Assembly (NCBI GenBank): GCA_950295325.1
Contig: OX485807.1
Coordinates: 20,121,666 to 20,185,665, forward strand
Direction of reading: 5' to 3'
Length of the DNA: 64,000 bases
DNA from: Polytrichum commune
Taxonomy: Eukaryota; Streptophyta; Polytrichopsida; Polytrichales; Polytrichaceae
The notes under the pieces: model-generated
Told to the model about the DNA's origin: nothing
Database searches by the model: none
The model's input: the letters and a program-made list of their open reading frames with translations, nothing else
Translations under genes and position numbers: made by a program
Shown: positions 24,801 to 37,087 of the stretch, piece by piece
How the letters are laid out: every line of letters begins with the position of its first letter
How positions within the stretch are numbered: position 1 is the stretch's first letter

Positions 24801-27800
24801 CAGTACCTGTAAGTCTCCTTGTCTTGCAAGCTTAATATCATTTTTTTCCATCTCAGATGTAACACTCTCCAACCCAGTGTTGTTCCATATCTGCCGTTTC
24901 TGTAAGTTTCTTTCAATCTATGTTTTATTCATGTCATACGTGCACTATTGAACCGGGATTTCGTGTGAATTCTGACAAATTGTGGTAATCTGGTCATGCA
25001 GAATGCTGAAATCAAACCGGTTGACTGGAGGTTTGACTGATGACATGTGCAAACTGACACAACTATCCTATTTGTGAGTCGCACAATTAATTCGCTCCAC
25101 ATTGTTTTGCAGCTTTCGATCTTGTGCAGGTGCCCTTTTGGTATTGTTTGGGACTGGTAGGAATGATAATCATACAGGTTACTTCAAATTTTACAAAAGC
25201 GAGGTCACTTTAAAATACATGTAGGACATGTAATAAAGGTATTCTTACAGCAATTGTTGTGACATTTAAGTAATCTGGGCTTTTCAATGTTGCAGCAATG
25301 TTCGTGACAATAATCTCACAGGACCACTCCCAGCTGGCATTGGAAACTGCACATCCCTTCAAATCATGTAAGTGTCGAGCATTTCTTCAGCTTTCATGTT
25401 TTTGGTTATTAAAACTCCACGAGAGCAACAATAGTGCACTTATCATAGATTCAATATGATGTTCAAATTTTACAAAAGCATGACTTTATGAGTTGACCAT
25501 GGACAGGGATTTAAGCTACAACGATTTTTCAGGAGAAATTCCCTACAACATTGGCTATCTTCAAGTTAGCACTCTGTAAGTTTCCAGTATATCCTTGTGG
25601 AATCTCTTGCCAGTTAACTCATGTCCTGTAATGCACAGGATACTCAGTTCTAGAATATCAGGAAAAACCTTCCCTGATCAACTTTTTCTAGTGGTTCAAA
25701 ATTACTAAGCTTTGTAATTGACAGGTCGCTGGAGGGCAATAGGTTCTCCGGAGGGATCCCTGATGTTATAGGGCTCATGCAAGCCCTCGTTATTCTGTAA
25801 GTTAAAGCAACATACTCGTACTTTTTTTCAAGGCAGGGAGTTCATATAAAGCTAGATGATGGAGCTTATGGATTTTGTGGGCGATGTTTGATATCATCTT
25901 TTATTGTATGGAATTCGTACATCTAGTAGTATGTGAGGTGACGTGTTCTAGAAAACAGAATAAGACACTTAGTTCCCGATTATTGCATATCAGATTCTTA
26001 CTATTGACTGTTGTATCTTCAGTGATCTGAGTGGCAATCAACTACAAGGAACAATACCTCCAATACTTGGAAATCTCACTTGCCTCACAAAATTGTAAGT
26101 TGAGACAGGATCACTTGGGTTTCTCATTATTGAATAATAAAAATTTCACTAAAGGTCTTATGCAGCGTTCTATCAAATTTTCTGTTCCTATTGGTTCATT
26201 GTTGATATGTAGCAGCAGTTGCAAGCTTCTATGCTGAAAAATGTCAGGAAGTTAGATAGAAAGTGGCATGTGCTGATAGAAAGCTAATTAATTTCAGCCA
26301 GGAAGGATTATGTCTTTTTTATCTGTATAGCTTTGATCTGAGGTTGACACACCAACATAGTAACATATCTTTGATCTGAGGTTCTGCAGATATCTGTATA
26401 ACAACAATCTCTCAGGACCGATCCCACCTGAATTTGGGAACATGAGTATTCTGAACTACTTGTAAGAATCTCAATTTTTGGATCTCAAATCCCTACCTTG
26501 GCAACTGTCCTTGATGTGAAAGTATGTTCATATGAGTAACTTGCTAAAAGGGAACAAAGAAAGAAAGAAAAGGATAGCATTTTTCTGACAATGTGATCAT
26601 GTTCCTGGACAGAGAACTGGACGGGAACAGTTTGACAGGCCCAATACCGTCCGAGCTTAGCTACCTCACTGATTTATTTGAAATGTAAGTAACGTTTTTC
26701 ATATAGCACCTTTTTTGGTTACAGTATTGAGTATGTAGTTTCTTTTTGTTGAACTTCAGGTAGTTAACAAGAAGTTGTCTCTCCCTTTGCTTGCAGGGAT
26801 TTGTCAAACAACCAGCTCTCAGGATCCATTCCTGAGAACATCAGCGCACTTGCTGCACTAAACACTCTGTGAGGAGATTTCTATCTGATTTTTGAAATGT
26901 TGATTTGCATATGACGTTATTAGGCTCGTCTTACTGCATGAATGGACAGATATGTAATGGCACCGTATTATGGCTTATTGAAGTTTGCTTTTTGAACAGG
27001 AATCTGCATGGGAATCAACTGAATGGAACTATCTCTCCAGAGCTTGAGAAGCTCACTAATCTCACCCTTCTGTAAGTGCTGCAATCTCCAAGATCATGCA
27101 ACAATTTAGCGGTCTGACCAAGAGTAACTAATTAAGCATCAATTGTGTTACACAAAAATAATTTCTTTTTTATGACTTGAAAGTTCTTCATCACACCTTA
27201 CTCCCATTTTCACAGACTAATTTCGTGTTTGTGCGTCTATTATCCAGGAATTTATCATCAAATCATTTGACTGGAAGCATCCCAGCGGAGATTGGAATGA
27301 TTTTCAATCTTGACAAATTGTAAGCTTGCGCCATAGCAGATTGTCATTCTCAGCTCAACAAAAGTGTAGTTCCAATCAATTCTGTAGAATCTTTGGCTTC
27401 TCATTCACCAGCGATGGTGCTCTAAAAGGCCAAAATTTTAGCATTGCAAACTCATGCAAGCTCCTGACATTCAATAAACTCTCTACAGGGATTTATCCAA
27501 CAACAATCTCACTGGACCAATACCCTCTTCAATTGGAAGCCTTGAACATCTTCTCACCATGTAAGCTCTTCTCTTCAAGTATCAATCTAACTTGATTAAT
27601 TTTCAAAAAACTGCAAGAATTTGACAGTATAGTTCTGTTCTATATATGCTGTGGTCCATAATACAAATAGTTTATCCCTTGTATCCAACACAGAGATCTT
27701 CATGGGAACAAGCTCAATGGAACAATTCCAAAGGTTATCGGCAATCTCACCAGCCTAAATGCTCTGTAAGTGATACTTTCATACACTCTTACGTCCTAGA

Positions 27801-30800
27801 AGAGGTCTGAAATTTACCCGATTAGTCCAAGTTTTAGAAATGTATAGTCGCCTGTGTTTCAACTTTCAAGATTTTGCCATGAGAAAAGCCTCGGGTCAAG
27901 TGTTTCAAGTGCCTATTGCATTCAAGCCAGTTGCTTTTGAGTCAGTCATTTCTTGACCAATAATCCTTGCAGATTGATATCAATGATGTGGTAACCTCCA
28001 CGTATATTTTGTGTTGGTGACAGTGACTTATCGCAGAACCAGCTTGGAGGCCAAATACCTCCAGAGTTAGGGCAGCTTCTAGAACTCAACTATCTGTAAG
28101 TGGATATATGTTTCAAATTCTTTGATTTTATTTATTTTTTAATCTCTCTTACCGATATTATGTTTCTCCTAGACAACATGGGCTGATTTATTTTTTCTTC
28201 ACCTCTTGCAGGAACCTAGGCCACAACAATTTGTCAGGTTCCATACCAGTACAGCTATCAGGATGTTTCAGCTTGAAGTACTTGTAAGTTGCAAGCTCTC
28301 ATGTCGACTTCTTCATGCCTATTCGGTGCATTAATTGGTGTGAATTTCAAGATAATGATGATATATAATATATAGGGCTAGGATCCAAGTTATTGTCATG
28401 TGATGCGTTGAAAATGCAGATCATAATTTTTATCAGTATTTGGGATTGACGGTTGTAAGGTTGAGAGTAGCATTCTAAGTTACCTTATACTTTGATGTGC
28501 AGGAATCTGTCCTACAATCATCTTTCTGGTTTAATTCCTCGAGACCAGAACTTCTCAAGATTTCCAGCCAGTAGGTCAGTTTTTAATGTGGAGGCTTTGT
28601 CCTATTGATCTCACAGGGCATTTACTCTAATTCAGTTTTGCAGGCGTTTTTCTAGACCTTCATTATGGAATTTTGTAATATTTTAAGAGCGTTGCAGGTA
28701 TCTCTTAGTACCTCTTGTTCCGCTAATTAACATCGTTGTATCTGGCAGCTATATTGGGAACCCACTGTTGTGTGCAAATAGCAGTTCCTCGTGTGGATTG
28801 AACTCTGTTCCACCTTCAAAGACAGCGTCACAATCTTCAGGTTTTCCCTCAACATTAAGATCCTTTTTTCTTGAAGGACATTAAAGTGTATATTTTATAC
28901 AAATGAGGTGAGATGTGTTTTTGGTAATACTTACGTGTGCCACCTTTGTGTCCAGGCTCTCTTGGAGCATCCGCTACATGGGGAATAACAATTTCGGCTC
29001 TGTGCTTGTTAGCCCTCATTATTCTTGCGGGTATCCGATATGCACAACCCCGAGTTTTTATCAAAGCATCCAACAAAACAGCTCAAGGTGAAGGCATTAC
29101 AAAATTTCATGAGACAAAATTATCATGTAGAAACAATAAAATGTTGAAATAACATAATAAATTCCTCATTGATACATTCTTATTTATCTTCCACAATGTG
29201 CCACATTCTGCTACAACGAAGCAAATTGTTACACATATAACAGTACGCATATTATGAGATAATTGCATTACACACCACTAGGCATAAATATAATGTAAAT
29301 ATTACATACTTTACCACCCTTTGGAAATTTGTGATGGGATGGTTAGCATGAAAGCATAATAAAATACTAGTTCGCATGCTGCCCTAGATCATGTGAAAGT
29401 ATTATTGATGTTATTGTGTAATTCATTGTGTGTTTGTGTTTTATTTTATCGTGAGCGCGCAGGCCCTCCAAGTTTTGTGATTTTCCACTTGGGCATGGCC
29501 CCCCAGTCATATGAGGAGATGATGCGTGTGACCGAGAATCTAAGTGAGAAGTATGTTATTGGACGGGGCGGTTCAAGCACAGTTTACAAGTGCAGCCTCA
29601 AGAATGGCCACCCGATAGCAATCAAGAAGCTTTACAATCACTTCTCCCAGAATGTGCATGAGTTTGAAACAGAGTTGAAGACGCTGGGCAACATCAAGCA
29701 TCGCAACCTTGTTAGCCTGCGAGGCTATTCCATGTCCTCAATTGGCAACTTCCTCTTCTACGATTTCATGGAGAATGGGAGTCTCTATGACCTCCTTCAC
29801 GGTACTACTACTAACAAACAATTATATAGAGGCCTCCAAGTCTCATCACATTTCTTTCTCGCCACTTTCAATTCATAAATACCTATGCAAGTGCTCTTTC
29901 TTTTGTCCATGGTGTAACCCGCAAGATGTCTTAACCCGGATCTCATGGGAACTCCAAGGATAAGCTGCCTAAAGCCGGAATATTACTTGGATGGGTGACC
30001 TCCCTAGCACTTGATTTCAGGTGCACCCTACTACCTACAGTCCACCCAATTATAGTGGGGGTATTGGGGTGAACTGGATATTTTGAACCAACTATTCGGG
30101 AACTTGAGGGTCTTGCCCTGGGGGGAGATTGGTGCCAGCCGGCTTCTCTATGCCCATTCAAGGTGTTCACCTTTGAAAGGAAGCAGGAGTCTTCAGGGCC
30201 CCTCTATTTCTTATGATGCCCATTTCGGGATTAAATATAGACTTAACCAACTCAAATAAGAACCATCAACACTATAATTCACGTCAGTAGCAACATTGGA
30301 GTCATCTTTCTTTCTTTTATTTGTTTCTTTCGAGTCACATTATGTTATGCAGTTTGTGCTAAACCTATCATCACTTGAAATTTGAATGTGTTAGGCCATG
30401 TGAAGAAGAAACTTGATTGGAACACCAGGCTCAGGATTGCTTCAGGAGCTGCGCAGGGACTTGCGTACCTTCACAAAGATTGCAAACCACAAGTTGTTCA
30501 TCGTGACGTGAAATCATGCAACATCTTGCTCGACGGCAGCATGGAGCCGCATTTGGCAGATTTTGGGATCGCCAAGAACATTCAACCAACAAGAACACAC
30601 ACCTCCACTCATGTGTTGGGCACAATTGGATATATTGATCCCGAATACGCACAGACCTCCCGATTGAACGAGAAGTCCGATGTCTACAGTTTTGGCATCG
30701 TTCTTCTGGAGCTTCTTACAAACAAAAAGGCTGTTGATGATGAGGTCAACCTGCTTGATTGGGTACGTTGTGTTCTTACTTTGTGATGTTGATGATATGC

Positions 30801-32571
30801 TTGGTCAGAAATCATACAGCCGATGGAGTTATCCTCTAACTTGACATGACTTTAGGTCAGGAGTTTGTTGTTTTGCATACACTACCTTCCATGTATGGTA
30901 AGTTTTGGGTGCATGCTTGGAGGTATGTAGTGTGGAGGTTTGAACAAAAAACATTCTATGACTGGTTCATCGAGGGTCAAACTCACTTTGGCATGCCAAG
31001 AGGTGCTAAAATTAGTTTGGCCCTCAATAAACCGAACCGGTTATAGCCATCAGAAAGAGTCCACCTCTTCTTAATTGAGGCAGCAGCCCGTGGGTGAAGA
31101 CTCAAAGAGACTCTATAATCCATGCTAGTGTTCGCAAACATAGGCGTTATCCTTGCTTAGTAAGAACAGTTCACATGCCTGGTGGCAACTATCTATAGCA
31201 CTTGCAGGGTCACCTTCTTTAGAACTTGGTTTGGGCCTGCTACTTCGTATTTTAAGCCTTTTTAAGGCTAATATTTCTAAGAGATTTTCTTAATTTTCTT
31301 AGTAAAATATGAAATTCAACACCTAGGGGGTTAGGATGGTGACCTTGTTTTTAAAAAATCGCTTCTGAATGATTCTAAAAATAACATTTGTAAATGCAAA
31401 CCTTTTCTAATTCAAATACAAATCATATCAATGAACTCCTCCCAATGCCCTCTTTCCAAGCATGTTTCTCCTCTTTGTGAAAGAACAAATCATCAATCCA
31501 TTCAACTTTATTAGAAGTGATTTAGAAACAACTGTTCTAAGGGCCAAGTTCCATGTGCCGGTCTCGGTCTGTTTTTTAAATGGGTGAGAAACGGGTGACA
31601 TCATCCAAAAAATGGGTGATGTCACCCATTTTATGGAGGGGTACTTCTATGTGGGGTGCCGGTTTATTTCGATTTCCTACTTTCTAACTAAATTTGGTGA
31701 GTGATAAGACATGACACTTTATGAAGGTCACCGGCAATGAAGGTCACCTAGATTCTAAAAACATCATAAAATACATGTTCCCTAGGAGTACTCCTCAAAA
31801 GAAGGGATTAGAAGAACAAAGTGGCCTTTAGTATCCAAGGGTGTACCCTAGGTGACCGGACGATCCGGTCACCGGAGCTTTCTAACCGGCACATGTCCTT
31901 CTCGTTACCGTTAGGACCGCCGGTCCTTTGGCACCCGTTCTTGCACAACACAAAATGTGGGACACCCATTCATGGGGGGTACCGGTCCTTGGGTGAGAAG
32001 GATGGGCACATGGCACCACCCTCTTTTCACCGGCCCACCCATTTATTTTGAAAAAAACGGACCGGGACCGGCACATGGAACTTGGCCCTAAAAGGAGAGT
32101 TGCCACCCCGTTGATTCACATTTTGGATTTGGACTTTGTTCCAACAGCTTCTGCATATCCTCCTCATTGACCAACACCTTGTTTTTTTTTTCGGACTGTT
32201 GTAATTTGCAGGTTATGTCGAAGCTCGAGGGCAAAACAATACAGGACGCGGTCGACCCACATGTGAGGGCAACATGCCGGGAGATGGATTCTTTGGAAAA
32301 GACATTAAAGTTGGCCCTATTGTGTACCAAGCTTAATCCGTCACTGCGACCATCAATGTATGACGTGTCTCAAGTCTTGCTTTCACTCCTTCCCATACAA
32401 TCACCGACATATAGTCCTACCTCAAATTTAAAGGAGTCACCAGCAAGCAAGCAGCGGCGATACGTTGACATGTACAGCACCAAGCAGTCCGAGGACATCT
32501 CTCATAGTGGCAGCTCATCTGGTGAAGAACTACTGAACCAATTCGAAGAGGTGATCTCACGAAAACTATGA
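21854..32571 (+). CDS. ERECTA: ERECTA-family LRR receptor-like kinase, 27 coding exons, 990 aa
   Basis: A plasma-membrane receptor kinase; known family members bind EPF/EPFL peptides with TMM or SERK partners and act through a MAPK cascade in organ growth and stomatal patterning. Exons: 21854-21962, 23167-23302, 23552-23623, 23868-23939, 24254-24325, 24482-24553, 24737-24808, 25002-25073, 25296-25367, 25507-25575, 25725-25796, 26023-26094, 26390-26461, 26613-26684, 26797-26868, 27000-27071, 27248-27319, 27489-27560, 27694-27765, 28024-28095, 28212-28283, 28503-28574, 28749-28840, 28956-29087, 29463-29801, 30395-30762, 32212-32571. Total 2973 bp, in frame. Order: signal peptide (about 1-31), CAWKGVTC cap, about 20 LRRs, CANSSSSC cap, membrane helix about 600-620, kinase with [10 protein letters not shown] (669-678), Lys690, HRDVKSCN (Asp786) and DFG (Asp804). 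All catalytic residues are present. The 69-bp exon 10 encodes the one 23-residue LRR, as in ERECTA. ERECTA is 976 aa. Least certain splice: donor GTTTTC after 28840. Orthologue versus ERL paralogue is undecided. Confidence 0.95.
29913..30030 (+). repeat. 5S-rRNA-derived segment in intron 25, Cassandra TRIM-like
   Basis: The intron contains a stretch that follows plant 5S rRNA in order: 'acccggatctcatgggaact' then 'aaggataagctgcc' and 'ttggatgggtgacctcc' (the box C region of the 5S internal promoter), ending 'ggtgcaccct'. It is too diverged to be a functional 5S gene. It is preceded by TGTAACCC. Cassandra miniature retrotransposons carry a 5S promoter inside LTRs (established knowledge), so a solo or partial Cassandra LTR is the likeliest origin. 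A plain 5S pseudogene or 5S-headed SINE is the alternative. Confidence 0.6.
30870..31540 (+). repeat. Dispersed repeat block in intron 26, left part
   Basis: Homologous in order with 16701-17770 (shared 'gtgtggaggtttgaac', 'tagcacttgca.gggtc', 'tcaatgc' blocks). The continuation of the repeat resumes at 32089 after a MITE. This block makes intron 26, at 1449 bp, the longest in the gene. Confidence 0.65.
31541..32088. mobile_element. Tourist-like MITE nested in intron 26 (548 bp)
   Basis: Inverted ends of about 50 bp start GGGCCAAGTTCCATGTGCCG on both sides (right side reversed), followed by 'gtc.cggtc' and a 'tttaaatgggtg'-like block. Flanks are TAA at 31538-31540 and TAA at 32089-32091. The related repeat at 17761-17815 has a single TAA at the matching place and runs straight through, giving the unoccupied site. 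It lies within an intron, so the protein is not changed. Confidence 0.85.
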
Positions 32572-35393
32572 TGGTTGTTGAAATTCATTGGAGCTGATGA
32601 CCCCCCACCCACAACGGCTATTCGATTCAAATTTTGAAGCTGTCCAATTCCTGCCAAGCTTGCAGTTTAATTGGCCAGGGCTGATGTGCATTTTCACCAA
32701 CACCACGTTCGATATCAGCTGAGCTGCTGGTACTGATGATGTGGCTCTGAGCTGGCACCTGGTTTTAAACAGCAAGGGTTGAGCATTGCCTTCCATTTAA
32801 TCTGGTGGTCTTAAGGTGCGAATGCCATCCTTCGTGTTGGCACCTACACAGAGCTAGCAAACCTGTCCTGAAGAAGCTGGAACACATGATGATATCACAT
32901 ATAAAAGTGTTGATTTTTCCGGACAGCTTTGCAGTTACGTACGTCACCGCTATTGATCATCTCCGATGCAGGCCCGGCCACTTGGAGCTTCAAGCATACA
33001 CCCTTTTTTTTCTTGTATCAAAAGCTTTTGTTACAGAAGACTCGAAGCAAGGTTTTGTGACATTACGTTTTTGACACGAACAGAGTTTTTCCCAAGGAGA
33101 GGAGGAATTAACTGAGAGAAATGATCAGATGGACATTGTGAATATTATTCTAGGCTGCAGAAGATGAGCATTTTTATTTTGACCTCCTAAAGGCTGGAGC
33201 TTAAGGCGAACATAGCACTGAAGAAGCAGGTCTACATTATAATGCCTTTGATGTCAAGAAAAGAGTTGGAAAAAAATTGTAATTACTCATGTTGTCTTCT
33301 CGCCTCACGTCTGTGATGTAGGTGTGCTTCTCTTCCTTACTTTTGATGTCTGCACTTGATGCCTGAGTCTGTTTCATCAGTATTCGCACTCCAAGGTGTC
33401 CACTATACAACCTAGACGATTATAGCAGTTGCTTGTTTACCTAACTGGTTGCTAGTAGTAGTAACTCTATACTCGTAATGTCTAAAAATTGCTGCATAGG
33501 TGCAACCAAGAACATCCATCTATAGACTGTCTTTTCTTCATGCTGCACACTCGATGCAGAAATAGAAGTTGAGAGTAAGGTTGAGTAGACCCAGGTGCCA
33601 TATCGAAGTTTCCGAGCCTAATCATAGGCAATATATGCACCACATAAGAACCAATATGCTCCTCAAAAAGACACCAATAAGCATCATGGATCATAACCGA
33701 AATCTGAAATCGGGGTGATTTAAGAGTTTCGCTGATGTGTTCAAATAATAACTTAAGTTCGTTTGAGAAGAATGCCTAAATACCTTTGGTTGTATTTGAT
33801 GGGTGTCCAAAATCCCCATGGAGAGGACCTGACTTGTCAAAAGCAATGGGACCACTTGTACATGGGAAGAGGTCCTTGCAAGCAAGCTTCTTTGTATTGC
33901 CAGAGTGGCCATTCATAAGGTAAAGTGGCGGACCTCCACATGGTCTTTCCACTAGAATGTTCATTCTACAATGTCACATAATTCATGGTCACACGTATTG
34001 AAAGCCAATAATCTCCAGGTATACAAAAAAAATGTCTGCACATCACAAGTTTTGAGCTAGTTGTGTCCATTTTCACAACCCATGTGCACACTTTCAAGTA
34101 GAATTCTAACTCTTATGAGGTGTTGTACAATTGAACAATTAAGGTGCATTCATTAAGAAGTGGAAAAATGACATTGATGTCCCCAAGAATTTATTATAAA
34201 TTTTCCTCCATGCATAGCAGTTATGGATAGACTTTCAACCCTTCCACTTTGTAATACAGGTTTAAAATAGCAGAAGGATGAAGGTTCAATGATGAAGCCC
34301 TTCAAAAATATACTACCTACTTGGAGGTAATGACTGATAGATACTTGAGAAATGGCAAGTGGTTATGTGCACACATATATGAGAACAACCATCAAATGGA
34401 CTTCTCCATTACACTTGTGCTATCACAAGTTTGCACTTGACTTGAGTCTTAGTCATGACATTGACCCATTTTCTTTAATTATCCATTCTGTTTGCTAAAT
34501 ATTTTTGGCATGGGAGTGGCACGGTGTGACTAAAGCTAAGGAATCAATTTCTGGTAGGGTCCCATATTAGTCAAGATATGACCGTTGTTTAGATCTCATA
34601 AGTGCACACCCACAGTCTATACCTTCAAACACTGCCAGGAATAGTGGTTCTTATACACATACTAAAATATTTCTTTTTGTGTAGATAAGAATGACAGTAA
34701 ATGGAGACTTGGAGGCGAAGTGACTAAGGGAGCCGGATGTGGTGCTCTCTAAAAATCAACTTGGCCGCTCTGATTATCATGGCACACCAAATTTCACATA
34801 TATCAAGTCCAGAACTTATTGTTCTGGCCATGTTCAGTGTAGCGTTGGTTCAAGTTCACTGTCAGCCCAGAATATTCTAGAGCACAGGGGTTCATCAGGC
34901 CCCAGCCACATATATAGAGTAGCCATATGTACAAAGTAATGCATAGCATAAGCTAGAAGCTACATGGAGTTTCAAACTGACGATATTCATGAAAATTGTT
35001 GACTGACTGAACACCAGACGCAAAGGAGATGCACATGGGACAGAGATTCAACCATGCCAACCACAATCAAGAAGCTACACCCTTTCTTGTGTGAGTAAAA
35101 TTTCTGCATTGAGAATACCGAATTCATAACAGTAAAGAAGTAAGCATCAACAACCATCCCAGGTACATAGGTAGATGCCTTTCATACACTAGGAGACACC
35201 CTTGCTCTAAATAACCATAAAACAAACTGCTTACAGGATCTAAGTAAGCTTGGTTGAATGGGTACCATCTGCAGTTGCAGTATGGAACCTTTGATTAATT
35301 AATATCCAAAAATGTGCTCAGCTCATCACAGCGCTTTGCACTTGCCTTATCAAACAATTCGATTGCACATTGTCATTGAGCAAAGTAATGGTT
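32572..35393. other. 3' flank of the receptor gene and intergenic DNA
   Basis: The first few hundred bases are the likely 3' UTR; no canonical AATAAA lies close by, so the end is not defined. Frames on both strands up to 34.9 kb are short and domain-free. Nothing else is recognised. Confidence 0.4.
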
Positions 35394-37087
35394 TTACTCT
35401 GGTAGCCACCCCAGCTTAGAATCACAATTCCCAAATGCTTGACAGTCTTCTTCTTTGATAATATCCAGTGGAGTTAAGTCATCGTCGTTCAAGTGATGAT
35501 TACCATTCCCATTGACCAGGTTATGTTTACCAGAGTCTACATCAGAAAACCTCTCGTCACCTTTACCTTCAATTTTGCAATCGACATTGTTCTCAAAGTG
35601 ATCAAAAAAATCAGTGCCACTCCATGCCCAATGGTCACTCCATTGACCCCTCTTTGCAGTTTTCCGACATTCCTGATCTTTTATCATATCAGGGGTCAGT
35701 CCCCATTTCTCAAGTTCCTCTTTTGTGTGATGAACTAGCAAACTGTATTCCCCACCTTCGCCCAGCTGCATCACTCGGACTTCACAGTTACTTGGGTTGT
35801 GGAGCTTCTCAAACTGCTGAGTGGTCCACTTAAACCACCGCATTAAGAATACCCTCATTGTTACTCCATGGGAAACTATAACTAGGTTGATTTCCTTTGA
35901 CTTGGTGTGCCTGTTTAACCGATTCATATCTATGTCTCGCCATAGACTCTCCAAAAAGCCTGCATTAAAGGTGGACTCCATCAGTTGAAGAGAGTAAGTC
36001 ATGGGGGTAGATGAAAACTGATAAAAAGGATAAAATTGAAATCAGGAATGGAGCCCCCTGGCTATCTTCTCATTCTTCCATATCCCTAAAATTCAAAACC
36101 GACCAATACTATATTAATCCGAAGACCACCCCATAAATTCTGTTTCAACATTGATGGACCAGTATTGACGATGCGAGTTTCAATAAGGAAAACAGCAGAA
36201 AATATTCCTATTAAGAAACATGCAATTGAGATTAATACACGCTCCTATTAAGGAACATGTGCCCCCTTAGACTTCTGGAAAACCTAAAACGCAAAATGAA
36301 TGCAACACAGCAGGTAAAAAAGACAATTTATCCTGGTTTCTGGTTTATCCAACATCGCTGTCACAGCGCCAAGAAACACATAGATGTCATATCCAAGTAC
36401 CACCAATCTCAAAATTTCCAAACATAGAGAGATCACAATGTCATGCAGGCAAGCGACCTAATCACACAAGTGCCCACAAAATTGGACACTACTAAGTCTG
36501 GATTATCAATTTGTGTGCAGTCATACCATACCACATACCAAGGTGTTACAATTGAGATAATTTATACTGATTTGAATAAGATTGTAGAAAAGGGGATATG
36601 GCGAATTCTGAAATAAGTGAAAGTAAGAAGCCATACTCGTGACCCGGTCGAAGACATCAGCTACCGACTCCCCTTCCGGGAATCTGTAAAAGAATCGACC
36701 AAATTCCTTCCTTAATTGGTTACTCCTCTTCATAGACTCATCATGTTGAAAATTCCCAAAATCCTGCTCCCGAATGCGGGGCTCCTCACGCACACCCACG
36801 ATATGTTCCTTCCCAAACGCTCGCCCAATCTCTTTCAAAGTGCTCAACGTCCTCTGATATGGAGACACATAAAAATGCACACACCAGTCATCTCCTTTGG
36901 GATTATGCTCAATAATCTTTCGAATTTTCTGCCCACAAAGTGCCGACTGCTGGGCTCCTGTTACTGTCAGACGGATTGTTGGATCTGCTGATGTGCAATA
37001 TATTTTTGGATCGACGTTTCCCTCACTCTGCCCATGCCGAACAAGAATTATGCGCACCGGCCTCCTTGGCATCCCGTCTTCAGCCAT
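35394..37087 (-). CDS. AT74/AT74H-type histidine phosphatase (phosphoglycerate mutase-like), 338 aa
   Basis: Two exons: 36637-37087 (start ATG at 37087) and 35394-35959, joined across a 677-bp intron (donor GTATGG, acceptor TTTAATGCAG). The joined codon gives ..RVTS-FLESLWRDIDM.. and the CDS is 1017 bp including the stop. The N-terminus has the catalytic signature LVRHGQSEGN with the phospho-accepting His18. The second arginine follows in YVSPYQRT, an acidic EEPRIREQDFGN loop comes next, and the second catalytic His is in VIVSHG (His181). This is the set expected of the histidine phosphatase superfamily. Plant AT74/AT74H proteins are about 300-320 aa and resemble yeast Det1; their substrate is not settled. 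The Asp/Glu/Asn-rich tail from about residue 275 looks disordered. No signal peptide is visible. Confidence 0.9.

Noticed and set aside
29913-30030. A functional 5S rRNA gene
   Set aside because: Box A and the 5' domain are too diverged, and the copy is single and intronic. Called a derived element instead.
29943-31046. Open frames inside receptor introns 25 and 26
   Set aside because: They lie in repeat-derived intron DNA and break the exon phase of the kinase domain.
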